The notes: generated by a model not told the origin, from the sequence alone. A DNA stretch of 50,863 nt from Armatimonadota bacterium (GCA_029907315.1 JARYME010000007.1:1-50863); one strand, 5' to 3'; positions 28,470-37,897 are shown, counted from the stretch's first letter. Numbers and translations are program-made.

Positions 28470-29255
28470 ATGGGCATATCAGCGTTGGTAATAACTTGGA
28501 ACGAGGAGAAGAATATTCAAAGGTGCTTGGAAAGCCTGCGGTTCGCTGATGAGATAGTAGTGCTCGACTCTTACAGCTCCGACCGCACAGTGGAAATTGC
28601 CAAGCGCTATACGGATAAGGTGTTCCAGCGCGAATTCGCCGGCTTTTCGGACCAGAGGATCGCGGCTTTGCAGTACGCGTCCCAGGACTGGGTGCTGATT
28701 GTGGATGCGGACGAGGTGGTTACGCCGGAGCTTGCTTCGGCACTACGGCGGGCCGCGGAAACGGAACAATATGACGGTTATCGATTACCGAGACTGACGG
28801 TTTTTCTGGACCGCGAGATGCGTCACTGCGGCTGGTACCCCGCATACTCTATACGCCTTGCTCGGAAGGACAAAGTTTATTTTCCGCCGCGGTTGGTCCA
28901 CGAGAGTATTCTGGTACGTGGCAGAATCGGTGTGCTCGACGAGCACCTGCTCCACTACAGTTACCCAAGCCTGGCGGAGTACGCGCGAAAAATGATGCTC
29001 TACGCCGACGCGGGTGCCAAGCAGATGAAAATTGACGGCAAACGGTTTACACTCTTCGATCTGCTGGCTCGTCCGCCGTTCGCATTCTTTCGAATGTTCA
29101 TCTGGAAACTTGGTTTCCTGGACGGAATGCATGGGTTCGTTTTGAGTGTCTTAACGGCGTGCTCGACGGCTCTTCGGTATGCAATGTTGTGGGAGTTGGA
29201 ACGTCAGAGTAAGATTGAGAATGGCAAAGTCAATAATGCACGAAGTAGGGAATAG
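28470..29255 (+). CDS. glycosyltransferase family 2 (WaaE/KdtX-like)
   Basis: ISALVITWNEEKNIQRCLESLRFADEIVVLDSYSSDRTVEIA, WVLIVDADEVV. Confidence 0.92.
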   Translation: MGISALVITWNEEKNIQRCLESLRFADEIVVLDSYSSDRTVEIAKRYTDKVFQREFAGFSDQRIAALQYASQDWVLIVDADEVVTPELASALRRAAETEQYDGYRLPRLTVFLDREMRHCGWYPAYSIRLARKDKVYFPPRLVHESILVRGRIGVLDEHLLHYSYPSLAEYARKMMLYADAGAKQMKIDGKRFTLFDLLARPPFAFFRMFIWKLGFLDGMHGFVLSVLTACSTALRYAMLWELERQSKIENGKVNNARSRE

Positions 29256-29256
29256 A

Positions 29257-30015
29257 ATGTTTTATCGTAGTATCCTCATCTTGTACGTTGTGTTGAGCGC
29301 AGCTGCCTGGTTGTTTTCGTCGGGGCACTGTGCCGGAAATGTGCTCAGCGAAGCAGATCTGAAACAGCGCATCGAACAAGCAACTTCGGGATTCAAGGAC
29401 ATCTCCTTCCTGGGTACAGTAACCTACAAGAACAAAAAGGCTATGACGAAAATCGAGTCCAATTATGCCCGGCTCTACGATTTTCAATCCGCAAGGGTGT
29501 ACTATAAAGAGCCCGACAAGCTGCGCATTGAGGGTAAACTGGGCATGGTCAAATTCGAGTACATATGCACTGGCACGCTCAAGATAGTCCGTGCCCCAGC
29601 GATACGTTTTACCAACCGCAAGGACTACTCTGACGATCCGGCAAAGCTCCAAGATGCCTTGGATATTGGTCTGGTCACACCTTCGCTGTGGCGCCATCGC
29701 CGCATAGAAGTAGTCGAAGACGCAGAGGCAGCCTCAAATGGCGAGATCAAAGTACGCCTTCGTTGGCCCAAAGGCGATGTGGTGCACATCATATGGTTGG
29801 ACGCGAAGGATCTCTGGCTTAAGCGCTTCGAGAAACGCACGGCCGACGGCACTTTGCTTTTTAGAGTCACCTATTCGAATCCTCGTAAGGTGGGAGATGT
29901 CATTTGGATGCCTACGACAATAGATGTTTACGCTGCGGATGGAGAAAAGGCAGGCAGCACCGTATATTCGGACATAAAGGTCAATACCGGTCTCGCCGAC
30001 TCGCTGTTTGAGTAA
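29257..30015 (+). CDS. LolA-like outer-membrane lipoprotein-sorting protein
   Basis: Signal peptide MFYRSILILYVVLSAAAWLFSSGHCAG; KVYYKEPDKLRIEG-like block VYYKEPDKLRIEGKLG; WLDAKDLWLKRFEKR. Confidence 0.75.
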   Translation: MFYRSILILYVVLSAAAWLFSSGHCAGNVLSEADLKQRIEQATSGFKDISFLGTVTYKNKKAMTKIESNYARLYDFQSARVYYKEPDKLRIEGKLGMVKFEYICTGTLKIVRAPAIRFTNRKDYSDDPAKLQDALDIGLVTPSLWRHRRIEVVEDAEAASNGEIKVRLRWPKGDVVHIIWLDAKDLWLKRFEKRTADGTLLFRVTYSNPRKVGDVIWMPTTIDVYAADGEKAGSTVYSDIKVNTGLADSLFE

Positions 30016-30019
30016 GAGT

Positions 30020-30817
30020 ATGAACATTCTGCAATTTGGTTCTTCGACCGCCATATGCAACATATGCCGCAGCGTCGATTGCTATCCGCTCATCCACAAA
30101 GACGGTCACGACGTCTACCGGTGCCGCGGATGTGGTTTGGTGTTCACTCACCCGTTGCCTGAGGAGCTTTACGAGCAGTATGACGCCCGATACTTTGATT
30201 TATACCGTCGTAGGCGCCAGTTTCGGCTGAAGAGAGCGGATGCGAGGTTGAGACAGATCGAACTTATCATGCGCCCTGGGAAGTTGCTTGATATAGGCTG
30301 TTCGCTCGGATATTTTCTTGAAGCCGCTAAGTCGCGAGGTTGGGATGCTTGGGGGATCGACGTGTCGGATTATGCCGTGAACGAAGCACGCAAGCTCGGC
30401 TTGAATGTCCGCGTCGGCGACCTAGAACAGGTCGGCTTCGAAACCGGTTCGTTTGACTGCGTCACAATGTGGGACGTTCTGGAGCACGTTCCGGATCCTA
30501 CGAGTCACATGCGTGAAGTGCGTCGCGTGCTTGCAACCGGCGGATTGGTGGTCATCGGGACGCCCAACGCGGATCATCTTGCCTTTAGAATTAAGCGCGA
30601 AAAATGGCGCCACTTTAAACCAGCTGAGCACGTTTATTACTTTGGGCGCTTCAGCATCGAAACACTGCTGCGAAATACCGGGTTTAAACCGGTCAGACCT
30701 TCGGTCTTGGCCCCCGCAGTGTTCGTCGGACACCTTGGAGCGCGAATAAGAGCGCTTCTTTCCTTAATTGTTCAACCCAACGACGTGATGACGGTGTATG
30801 CCAGAGCTGAGGAATAA
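30020..30817 (+). CDS. class I SAM-dependent methyltransferase with N-terminal zinc-ribbon-like segment
   Basis: CNICRSVDCYPLIHKDGHDVYRCRGCGLVFTHP; LLDIGCSLGYFLEAAKSRGWDAWGID; TMWDVLEHVPDP. Confidence 0.88.
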   Translation: MNILQFGSSTAICNICRSVDCYPLIHKDGHDVYRCRGCGLVFTHPLPEELYEQYDARYFDLYRRRRQFRLKRADARLRQIELIMRPGKLLDIGCSLGYFLEAAKSRGWDAWGIDVSDYAVNEARKLGLNVRVGDLEQVGFETGSFDCVTMWDVLEHVPDPTSHMREVRRVLATGGLVVIGTPNADHLAFRIKREKWRHFKPAEHVYYFGRFSIETLLRNTGFKPVRPSVLAPAVFVGHLGARIRALLSLIVQPNDVMTVYARAEE

Positions 30818-30821
30818 CTAA

Positions 30822-31784
30822 ATGGCCTCTCGTTATCCTGAGATTGACCTCAGACGACTTAAAACTACACGCATCAGCGATAGACTGAGCACGGTTGGCA
30901 CCGACCAATTCGCCAAGCCGCTTGACCCTGATTCGTCTGTGCGCGAGTTCCTCGATTCACTGCCGGATATTCTTGCCGGTCGCTCACTTAGAACCCTGGT
31001 CCAGCGCATTGTCGGAGCGCGCAGACTTGGCAAGCCGGTCATCTTGGCAATGGGTGCCCACGTCATCAAGTGCGGGCTCGGTCCGATCATTGTAGATCTT
31101 ATCCGAGGGGGTGTAATAACCGCTGTCGCCACAAATGGAGCCGGTGCCATTCACGATTCCGAGGTAGCACTGTTCGGCGCGACGTCGGAAGACGTTTCTG
31201 ATGCTCTTCCCTCGGGGACATTCGGCACCGCCAAAGAGACGGCGGAGTTTGTCAACGGTTGTGCTTCCAGAGCTTGCCGCGAAAGTATGGGGTTCGGTGA
31301 AGCTCTGGGTAAGGTCCTGTGTGAGGTTCGGGCTCCACACGCCGGCTTGAGCGTCTTGGCTGCTGCGTACGAATCAAACATTCCAGTTACAGTGCACGTA
31401 TCGATCGGCTGCGACATAGTACATATGCATCCATCAGCGGACGGAGCTGCAATAGGCGAGTGTACCCACCGAGACTTCCGAATTTTGACGCAGGCGATGT
31501 CGGACCTGGGGCAGGGCGGTGTGCTGCTCAACATTGGGTCGGCAGTCGTGCTTCCCGAAGTTATCCTCAAAGCACTGGCAGTGCTTGTGAATTTGGGTTA
31601 TGATCTGTCTGATATGCTGGGTGCAAACCTCGATTTCATTCAACAGTACAGATCAAACAAGCAGGTGGTCGAGAGGGTTCGAGAAATCGGAGGCTCTGGA
31701 ATATCCATTATCGGGCACCACGAGTTGTTGATTCCCTTGATTGCTGCCGGCGTCAAGTCGACTATGTCTTTGGCCTCAGGATAA
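30822..31784 (+). CDS. conserved protein, candidate remote homolog of the deoxyhypusine synthase fold
   Basis: VILAMGAHVIKCGLGPIIVDLIRGGVITAVATNGAGAIHDSEVALFGATSEDV, SVLAAAYESNIPVTVHVSIGCDIVHMHPSADG; family link is inference. Confidence 0.6.
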   Translation: MASRYPEIDLRRLKTTRISDRLSTVGTDQFAKPLDPDSSVREFLDSLPDILAGRSLRTLVQRIVGARRLGKPVILAMGAHVIKCGLGPIIVDLIRGGVITAVATNGAGAIHDSEVALFGATSEDVSDALPSGTFGTAKETAEFVNGCASRACRESMGFGEALGKVLCEVRAPHAGLSVLAAAYESNIPVTVHVSIGCDIVHMHPSADGAAIGECTHRDFRILTQAMSDLGQGGVLLNIGSAVVLPEVILKALAVLVNLGYDLSDMLGANLDFIQQYRSNKQVVERVREIGGSGISIIGHHELLIPLIAAGVKSTMSLASG

Positions 31785-32572
31785 TGAGACTGCGAATACT
31801 CCTCTTTCCTGTGGTGGCCGCCGCATTTTCGATGCTTGTCGGGTGTTCCGGCTTTGACCGGGAGGTTAGTGCGCGGCTTCACAAAGTAGACTTTCTCCTG
31901 AGCCGATCCCGGGTTGCGGAAGCCCGCCGCGAGGTTCAATCTCTTATCAGCCGTTGTCCGGACCGATACGACATCCGGGCTTCTATTGTGTCTGTGTATT
32001 TCAGGCACCGGCAGTGGTCTGATGCCGCTGCACAGATCGAAGAGATACTGTCGCTCGGTTTGGCTGGTAAGTTGGATAGAGCCTTACACCGTGACGAGCT
32101 TGCCTCCTGGTATATGTCGCTCGGTTTTGCCTTGCAGAACGCACGTGAAATTGAAAGAGCTGAGCAAGCTTATAAAAAGGCTTTGGCGCTATTGCCTGAA
32201 AATGCACATGTGATGAATACGCTAGCTTACTTCTACGCGGAGGAAGGACTGAAGCTTCGCGACGCTCTGAATCTTGCCAGGCGGGCGGCGGCCCGTGCGC
32301 CCGACAACGGTGCTATCATAGATACACTAGGTTGGGTGGAGTACAAGCTCGGGCGTTACAGGTCCGCGGCACGAACTTTGGCAAGAGCAGTTAAGCTGAT
32401 GCCGGACGATGCTACTCTGCGATATCATCTGGGAGCTGCATATTTGCAGTTAGGCAGGGTTCAAGAGGCACGCATCGAACTTAGTAAGGCGCTTCTACTA
32501 GAGCCCGGGCATCGCGAGGCAGATTTCCTTCTGCGCTCGATACAGAAGCGTTCAACCGTCCGCCCTAAATAG
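31784..32572 (+). CDS. TPR-repeat lipoprotein
   Basis: Lipobox-like LFPVVAAAFSMLVGCSG; TPR repeats (AYKKALALLPENAHVMNTLAYFYAEEGLKL; IDTLGWVEYKLGRYRSAARTLARAVKLMPDDA). Confidence 0.88.
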   Translation: MRLRILLFPVVAAAFSMLVGCSGFDREVSARLHKVDFLLSRSRVAEARREVQSLISRCPDRYDIRASIVSVYFRHRQWSDAAAQIEEILSLGLAGKLDRALHRDELASWYMSLGFALQNAREIERAEQAYKKALALLPENAHVMNTLAYFYAEEGLKLRDALNLARRAAARAPDNGAIIDTLGWVEYKLGRYRSAARTLARAVKLMPDDATLRYHLGAAYLQLGRVQEARIELSKALLLEPGHREADFLLRSIQKRSTVRPK

Positions 32573-32671
32573 CTAAGTCGACACCTTTTGTTTCATCCGC
32601 CTTTATACACTTCTACTTCTTCAGCATAGGCGAATATTGGCGATTCTGGGAAATATTGGGGCACTAAGTCG

Positions 32672-32700
32672 TTGACATACCTAGGATTGCATGCTATACT
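32672..32700 (+). promoter_or_regulatory. sigma70-like promoter upstream of the cold-shock gene
   Basis: TTGACA-17 nt-TATACT. Confidence 0.75.
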
Positions 32701-32760
32701 CCGCCACAGGGCAGGACGCCGTGTGTGCGGCTGTGAGAAATGTGTTGGGGGTAGGAACTT

Positions 32761-32976
32761 ATGCCTATCGGAAGGGTAAAGTGGTTCAGCGATTCCAAGG
32801 GTTACGGCTTTATTCGGCCTGCGGATTCGGAGGACCAGTCCGAAGACATTTTTGTTCACTATTCTGAAATTCTCAAGGACGGATTCAGAACCTTGGCTCC
32901 CGGACAGCTCGTGCAGTTCGAGCTTGCTGAGACACCCAAGGGGCTGCAGGCAAAGAAGGTATCACCGTTGGAGTAG
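32761..32976 (+). CDS. cold-shock domain protein
   Basis: GRVKWFSDSKGYGFIRPADSEDQSEDIFVHYSEI (RNP1/RNP2). Confidence 0.96.
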   Translation: MPIGRVKWFSDSKGYGFIRPADSEDQSEDIFVHYSEILKDGFRTLAPGQLVQFELAETPKGLQAKKVSPLE

Positions 32977-33062
32977 TCACCCGATTCATTGGTTCCCCTT
33001 ACAGGTTTTGCCGCGCTCGTGAGACCGCCAGGGAAGCGTCCGGTGTGTGGAGGTGTCCATTT

Positions 33063-33230
33063 ATGCCTCGTTTCTCCAGAGGCGAGTCGGAAGAAGCTAT
33101 GTGCTTACTTCCGGTGGATGAGGATGTGAGCTGCGCAGGGTCTGGTATCTATTGCAGAAACTGCGTCAGGTTGCCGAAAATACTTGATAAGTGGTTTTGT
33201 CGGTCTGATGGCAGCGTCCTTGAACATTGA
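33063..33230 (+). CDS. small Cys-containing protein (55 aa), hypothetical
   Basis: ATG 33063 with GGAGGTG upstream; MPRFSRGESEEAMCLLPVDEDVSCAGSGIYCRNCVRLPKILDKWFCRSDGSVLEH. Confidence 0.4.
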   Translation: MPRFSRGESEEAMCLLPVDEDVSCAGSGIYCRNCVRLPKILDKWFCRSDGSVLEH

Positions 33231-33407
33231 CAAGTCGAACAGTGCAGTTGCTTAGGAAGCGGCACGGAGTTGGATCTGACGCGCTGTCTGCCGCGCGTTC
33301 GGCGTGCCGACGCCCTTGCAGGTATGCACGGCGGTTACAACTACAGAATCCTGAGACTGTGAAGGTACGAACGCTCTCAAAGAGTGTGGGGCTCAGAAAA
33401 TACACTA

Positions 33408-33436
33408 TTGACAACGGGCTGTTTTGGGAGTATAGT
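33408..33436 (+). promoter_or_regulatory. sigma70-like promoter upstream of the prepilin-like gene
   Basis: TTGACA-17 nt-TATAGT. Confidence 0.75.
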
Positions 33437-33518
33437 GACAACGGGGGAACTGGAAGGTGCAATCCCAAAGTTTTACCCGCCGCAACGCGGCAGCAGATTT
33501 TCATTAAATTGAGAGGGG

Positions 33519-34343
33519 ATGGTAAAAATGACCCAGAGGGGGAAAGGATTCACGCTCATTGAGCTGTTGGTCGTGATTGCGATCATCGCAATCCTGGCCG
33601 CAATTCTGTTCCCAGTCTTCAGCTCCGCTCGTACCGCCGCGCGCCAGTCAGTATGCCAGAATAACGTCAAGATGATTCTGCAGGCGTGCAACATGTACGA
33701 AAACGAGTGGGGAATGATTTTGCCTGCTTGCGTAGACCGCAATCGCAGCGGCAGTTGTTGGGATACGATGAACGATTTTTGGCAGGCTTTGATTGACCCC
33801 TACATAAAGCAGCTGAAGAAAGCGGATAACAGCGGGAACTCAAACTTAGGCGGTGTTTATGTGTGTCCGGAAGTGCCGCCGTCCGAATACATTCCGACTC
33901 ACGAGAAGCTCTCTGATACCCTCAAGCGGTGTTATGGCTACAACTGGTACTATCTTGGTGGACATCCAACCGATCCCAACAACCGACGCTACTTCCACGC
34001 GTTGGCCGAAGTAGCTCGTCCTACCAAAACAATAAGACTTCTAGAAATCTGGCAGTACGGCAATTGGAACACCTACTCCAGAGGCTGTGGGACGATGCTG
34101 TGCTATCCGCCGTCGATCTACTCCAGCAACTACTGCAGCCCAACAACCTGTTGGCCTCCGGGTTGGCACAACGGCAAGAGTGCTGTGGGGTGGTTCGACG
34201 GTCATGTGACGTTCGTTGCCTGCGTGCCGCCGCAGCCGCCTGGTGCGCCTGCGCCTAACCATGACCCCTATACGGGCATCATGATGAAGAGTTACGCCGG
34301 CGTCAACGATCCTTACTTCAACATAAAGGGGCCGAAGCCATAG
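33519..34343 (+). CDS. prepilin-type N-terminal cleavage/methylation domain protein with H-X9-DG-type C-terminus
   Basis: [47 protein letters not shown]. Confidence 0.93.
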   Translation: MVKMTQRGKGFTLIELLVVIAIIAILAAILFPVFSSARTAARQSVCQNNVKMILQACNMYENEWGMILPACVDRNRSGSCWDTMNDFWQALIDPYIKQLKKADNSGNSNLGGVYVCPEVPPSEYIPTHEKLSDTLKRCYGYNWYYLGGHPTDPNNRRYFHALAEVARPTKTIRLLEIWQYGNWNTYSRGCGTMLCYPPSIYSSNYCSPTTCWPPGWHNGKSAVGWFDGHVTFVACVPPQPPGAPAPNHDPYTGIMMKSYAGVNDPYFNIKGPKP

Positions 34344-34369
34344 CTCGAGCTTGCCGAACGCAGTCAAAG

Positions 34370-34401
34370 ACGGCCGCCGCGTACTGCGGCGGCCGTTTCT
34401 T
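34370..34401 (+). terminator. Rho-independent-like terminator
   Basis: ACGGCCGCCGC-GTACT-GCGGCGGCCGT (perfect 11-bp stem) then TTCTT, between convergent genes. Confidence 0.8.
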
Positions 34402-34435
34402 CATGTGACCGATTTGCCTTCCCTAGTCTGTCGAC

Positions 34436-34978
34436 CTACGCGCGAGGTCTAAGCGACCTCAGATATGCTTCCTCTGCGGCAGCTAAGTCTGCTTCGCTGA
34501 GCCGGCGCGGTCGGGCCGATTTAGTTTCCTTTTCGCTGAGCGGCTTACTGGACTGTGTGGTTTGAGCTTTTTGTTCACCCTTGACCTTCTTGGCCGACGC
34601 CTCGGGCGTCGACTGTTTTTTTGGTTCTTTCTCGGATGACTTCCCTGGTGCCAACACACGCAAATCTTCCTTGGACACCAGTATTCGGTAGCTCATCTTA
34701 AGCTGCCGTTGCTCTGGCGTTAGACGGCTACGGACGTCGTCTGACAGCCCTTCCAACCAGCGCTGCTGCTCGGATTCTTGGATTGCCAGGTGTCTCTTTC
34801 GTGCTTCCTCGGACAAGGATTCGAGGTCTACGTCCACACACACCGATCCGTCAGGATAAACCCTTTCCACACGGCCGGTTAGTCCTCCGAAGTAAGCATA
34901 ATACAAGCCCGATTTCTGATCCTCCGCGGTAACGCTGCGGCTTACGACGGTAACTCTGTCTCCTGCTTTGATGGCCAT
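34436..34978 (-). CDS. hypothetical protein with KOW/SH3-like N-terminus and low-complexity charged C-terminus
   Basis: Start ATG 34978 (MAIKAGDRVTVVSRSV...GGLTGRVERVYPDGSVCVDVD), then Lys/Glu/Ser/Gln-rich tail. Confidence 0.6.
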   Translation of the reverse strand: MAIKAGDRVTVVSRSVTAEDQKSGLYYAYFGGLTGRVERVYPDGSVCVDVDLESLSEEARKRHLAIQESEQQRWLEGLSDDVRSRLTPEQRQLKMSYRILVSKEDLRVLAPGKSSEKEPKKQSTPEASAKKVKGEQKAQTTQSSKPLSEKETKSARPRRLSEADLAAAEEAYLRSLRPRA

Positions 34979-35170
34979 TTGCGAAGCCTCCGCACGGGTT
35001 ACTTCGATATTATGATAGCATAAGCATACCCCTGTGTGCATTTCATACGCTACCGGTGTCGACCGCCGCGGGATACTTCGCAATTCTTTTGCAATACCAT
35101 CGCTGGTGCCACCAAAAACCGTGAGCGTGCTCTAGTTTTCACTTTTTCTAGCGTGCTATACTTTTTTGAA

Positions 35171-36745
35171 ATGTCTACTCAACGGACCGTAGCTAAAGCA
35201 GCCGGGCTTATGATGGTGGCAATACTTGCCAGCCGTCTGCTTGGTCTCATCCGGGAGATGCTCATAGCTCGGCGGTTTGGTTTGACGCCACTCGTCAGCG
35301 CCTATACTGTCTCGTTCAACCTGCCAGACTTGCTTTACTTTTTCCTTTCCAGCGGTGCTCTTTCTGGCGCGTTCATACCGGTTTTTACTGAGCGCCTGCA
35401 CACGGGTCGCCAAAAGGAAGCCTGGGAGATTTTCAGTATCATCGCCTGCTTTATGGGCTTGGTGCTGACGGGCGCGATCGTTCTCAGCGAGATCTTTACG
35501 GCTCCGCTTGTCGGTAGCCTTGCGGCTCCGGGGTATGCAACGCCCAAGCACAGGGATTTATTTGGGCTCATAGTGTATCTCACACGCATTATTCTGCCTT
35601 GCCAACTGTTCTTCTTTCTAGGCGGGCTGATGATGGGAACTTTGGAGTCCCGCCAGGACTTTCGAGCCCGTGCCGCGGGTCCCGTGATATACAACCTTGG
35701 GATCATTTTCGGGGTCGTCGTATTGTCCAGGTGGTTGGGAATAGCGGGGCTGGCTTGGGGTGCGATGTTGGGCGCATTTGCCGGCAACATTGGCTATACA
35801 TTCTACTGCATGCGTAGGGCAGGATACGAGTTTTACCCCAGCCTGAATTTGCGCCACCCCGGTGTTAAGAAAGTGGGTGCACTTGCCCTGCCAGTAATAC
35901 TAGGACTCAGCCTTCCACAGATCGATGTCATTGTCAACCGCTGGTTCGCGACGTTCGTTTCCGGTGTCGCTCCTGCTGCGCTGAATTATGCTAATCGTCT
36001 GATGCAGGTTCCATTGGGTGTGTTTGCTCAGGCGGCGGGTACTGCGATATTGCCTACATTGTCGGCGTACGCTGCAAAAAGCGCTCTCGACGATCTGAGA
36101 GCGGGGGTCAGCTTTGGCTTGCGCGTCATACTTGCCGTCAACATACCGGCTTCCGTGTTTATGGTGGTGATGGCGGACCCTATCGTCCGCACGGTTTACA
36201 TGAGCGGTGAGTTTACAGCCGCCAAGGTTGGAGCAACTGCTGTAGCACTAACGTGGTACTCAGCAGGTATCTTTGCCTGGGCAGGCCAAGCGATTGTTGC
36301 ACGCGGCTTTTTTGCTATGCAGGACACTTTGACACCGGTGGTACTGGGCTCGCTTGTAACCCTCGTTTTCATTCCACTCAATTACCTCTTGATGCACCTA
36401 ATGGGTCACGGGGGGCTCGCATTGGCGACATCCATCGCGGCTACGCTTCACCTATTAGCTCTGATATACTTCCTGCGGCGCCGTCTCCGGGGTATTGAAG
36501 GCGGCAAGATACTAGCCTCGCTTGCAAAGATCCTTCTCGCGAGCAGCGTGATGACGGTTTTCCTTCACTTCACCAAGAGAGGATTCGCACAGTTTCTCGA
36601 TGTTGAATCTCGGCGGGGAGCGGCTGTGGAAGTGTTGGGGGCGATGATAGCTGCGTCAGTAATATACACCGTCGCGCTCCGAGCTGTGGGTTCGGACGAA
36701 CTCAACTTTGTGTGGCGTGTGATACGTGAACGGTTCTCTCGGTAG
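35171..36745 (+). CDS. murJ: MurJ/MviN-family lipid II flippase
   Basis: VAKAAGLMMVAILASRLLGLIREMLIARRFG, AYTVSFNLPDLLYFFLSSGALSGAFIPVFTE. Confidence 0.94.
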   Translation: MSTQRTVAKAAGLMMVAILASRLLGLIREMLIARRFGLTPLVSAYTVSFNLPDLLYFFLSSGALSGAFIPVFTERLHTGRQKEAWEIFSIIACFMGLVLTGAIVLSEIFTAPLVGSLAAPGYATPKHRDLFGLIVYLTRIILPCQLFFFLGGLMMGTLESRQDFRARAAGPVIYNLGIIFGVVVLSRWLGIAGLAWGAMLGAFAGNIGYTFYCMRRAGYEFYPSLNLRHPGVKKVGALALPVILGLSLPQIDVIVNRWFATFVSGVAPAALNYANRLMQVPLGVFAQAAGTAILPTLSAYAAKSALDDLRAGVSFGLRVILAVNIPASVFMVVMADPIVRTVYMSGEFTAAKVGATAVALTWYSAGIFAWAGQAIVARGFFAMQDTLTPVVLGSLVTLVFIPLNYLLMHLMGHGGLALATSIAATLHLLALIYFLRRRLRGIEGGKILASLAKILLASSVMTVFLHFTKRGFAQFLDVESRRGAAVEVLGAMIAASVIYTVALRAVGSDELNFVWRVIRERFSR

Positions 36746-36879
36746 TGGCTTATCACCTCTCGACTCGACCTTCTGCCCAACCGACATGAGCAGCCGCGGT
36801 TTCCTCTCGTGTTCGCCCAACCTGTGTTCGCACTTCTTGCGTAATACGAAAGTGCAATACAAATTACGCCAACTTCTTA

Positions 36880-36908
36880 TTGACTAGCTTTGTGTCCTGG
36901 GGTATACA
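36880..36908 (+). promoter_or_regulatory. sigma70-like promoter upstream of the 36962 gene
   Basis: TTGACT-17 nt-TATACA. Confidence 0.7.
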
Positions 36909-36961
36909 TTGACGTAGAAAAAGAGGGGTTCTGACCACACAGCAGTCGTTAGGAGAAGGAG

Positions 36962-37873
36962 GTGAAAGAGATGTCAAGGAGGCTGGGCTTAGTTGTTTTG
37001 GCCGCCGTTCTAGCCACTATGGTGGCGGGCTCTGCCTGTTTCGCGCAGCTCACCGTGCCCAACGCTTACGTTAAAGGGTCCGGCGCGATCAAGATCGGCG
37101 ACTCCAAGAACATTGGTCAGTTCGAAATCAATGTCGTCAAGCAGGGCCCCGTGGTGAGCGGTGGGCTCAAGTTCACCGAGATTGCCCCGAACAGCACGAA
37201 GCCGGTTGCCGTGATTGTGTCGCGAGTCGTGAAGACGCTCTGTGTTCAAGGCAACTTTGCAACAGTGACTGCGGAGGGCCTGTGGAACAACACGCCTGTG
37301 GAGATAAAGGTGGAGTGTCTTGATGACAATCCCTCAGGTGACTGGTTCCACATCAGAGCGAAGCCGATAAGAAGTTTGCTGCCGGTGATTTATGACGCAG
37401 CAGGCGGAGTAATCAAAGGCGACATAGTAGTCTTCAGCCAGCCGGCCGTATACGGTTACGCGAAGGGGTGCGGTGCCATTCGCACGAGCAATGCTGGTAT
37501 CGGCAGGTTCTGGTTCACCGCCGAGTTGACGGCCGCTGGTGTGCGCGGGTGGATCAACTATGTCGACCTGAATCCGCTGGCGACATCGATTACGGCTCGA
37601 CCCACGGCAGTCATCTACGTGCCGCGCATCGACTGGGCAGCGATCGAAGGCAATTCCATAAAAATGAGGGGCAAAGGCACCCTCAATGGCCAACCGGCGC
37701 TGGTAGAGGTGAAGGCGGTTGATAACGGACCCTTCGCTGCCGGGGTAGCTCCGGATGAGTTCTACATAAGGGCAACCTCACCCACGGCGGACGCTGTGAC
37801 TGCGGTGTACGAGGCGGGCGGCCCGCTGATCGGCGGCGACATAGTGGTTGTCTCGATCAAGACTACCGAATAA
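36962..37873 (+). CDS. secreted protein with two tandem homologous domains, unknown function
   Basis: Signal peptide LGLVVLAAVLATMVAGSACFA; two repeats each starting YxKGxGAI and ending GGxIxGDIVVxS; GGAGG upstream. Confidence 0.75.
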   Translation: MKEMSRRLGLVVLAAVLATMVAGSACFAQLTVPNAYVKGSGAIKIGDSKNIGQFEINVVKQGPVVSGGLKFTEIAPNSTKPVAVIVSRVVKTLCVQGNFATVTAEGLWNNTPVEIKVECLDDNPSGDWFHIRAKPIRSLLPVIYDAAGGVIKGDIVVFSQPAVYGYAKGCGAIRTSNAGIGRFWFTAELTAAGVRGWINYVDLNPLATSITARPTAVIYVPRIDWAAIEGNSIKMRGKGTLNGQPALVEVKAVDNGPFAAGVAPDEFYIRATSPTADAVTAVYEAGGPLIGGDIVVVSIKTTE

Positions 37874-37897
37874 TCGACTGAATATCTTTGTGGACGC

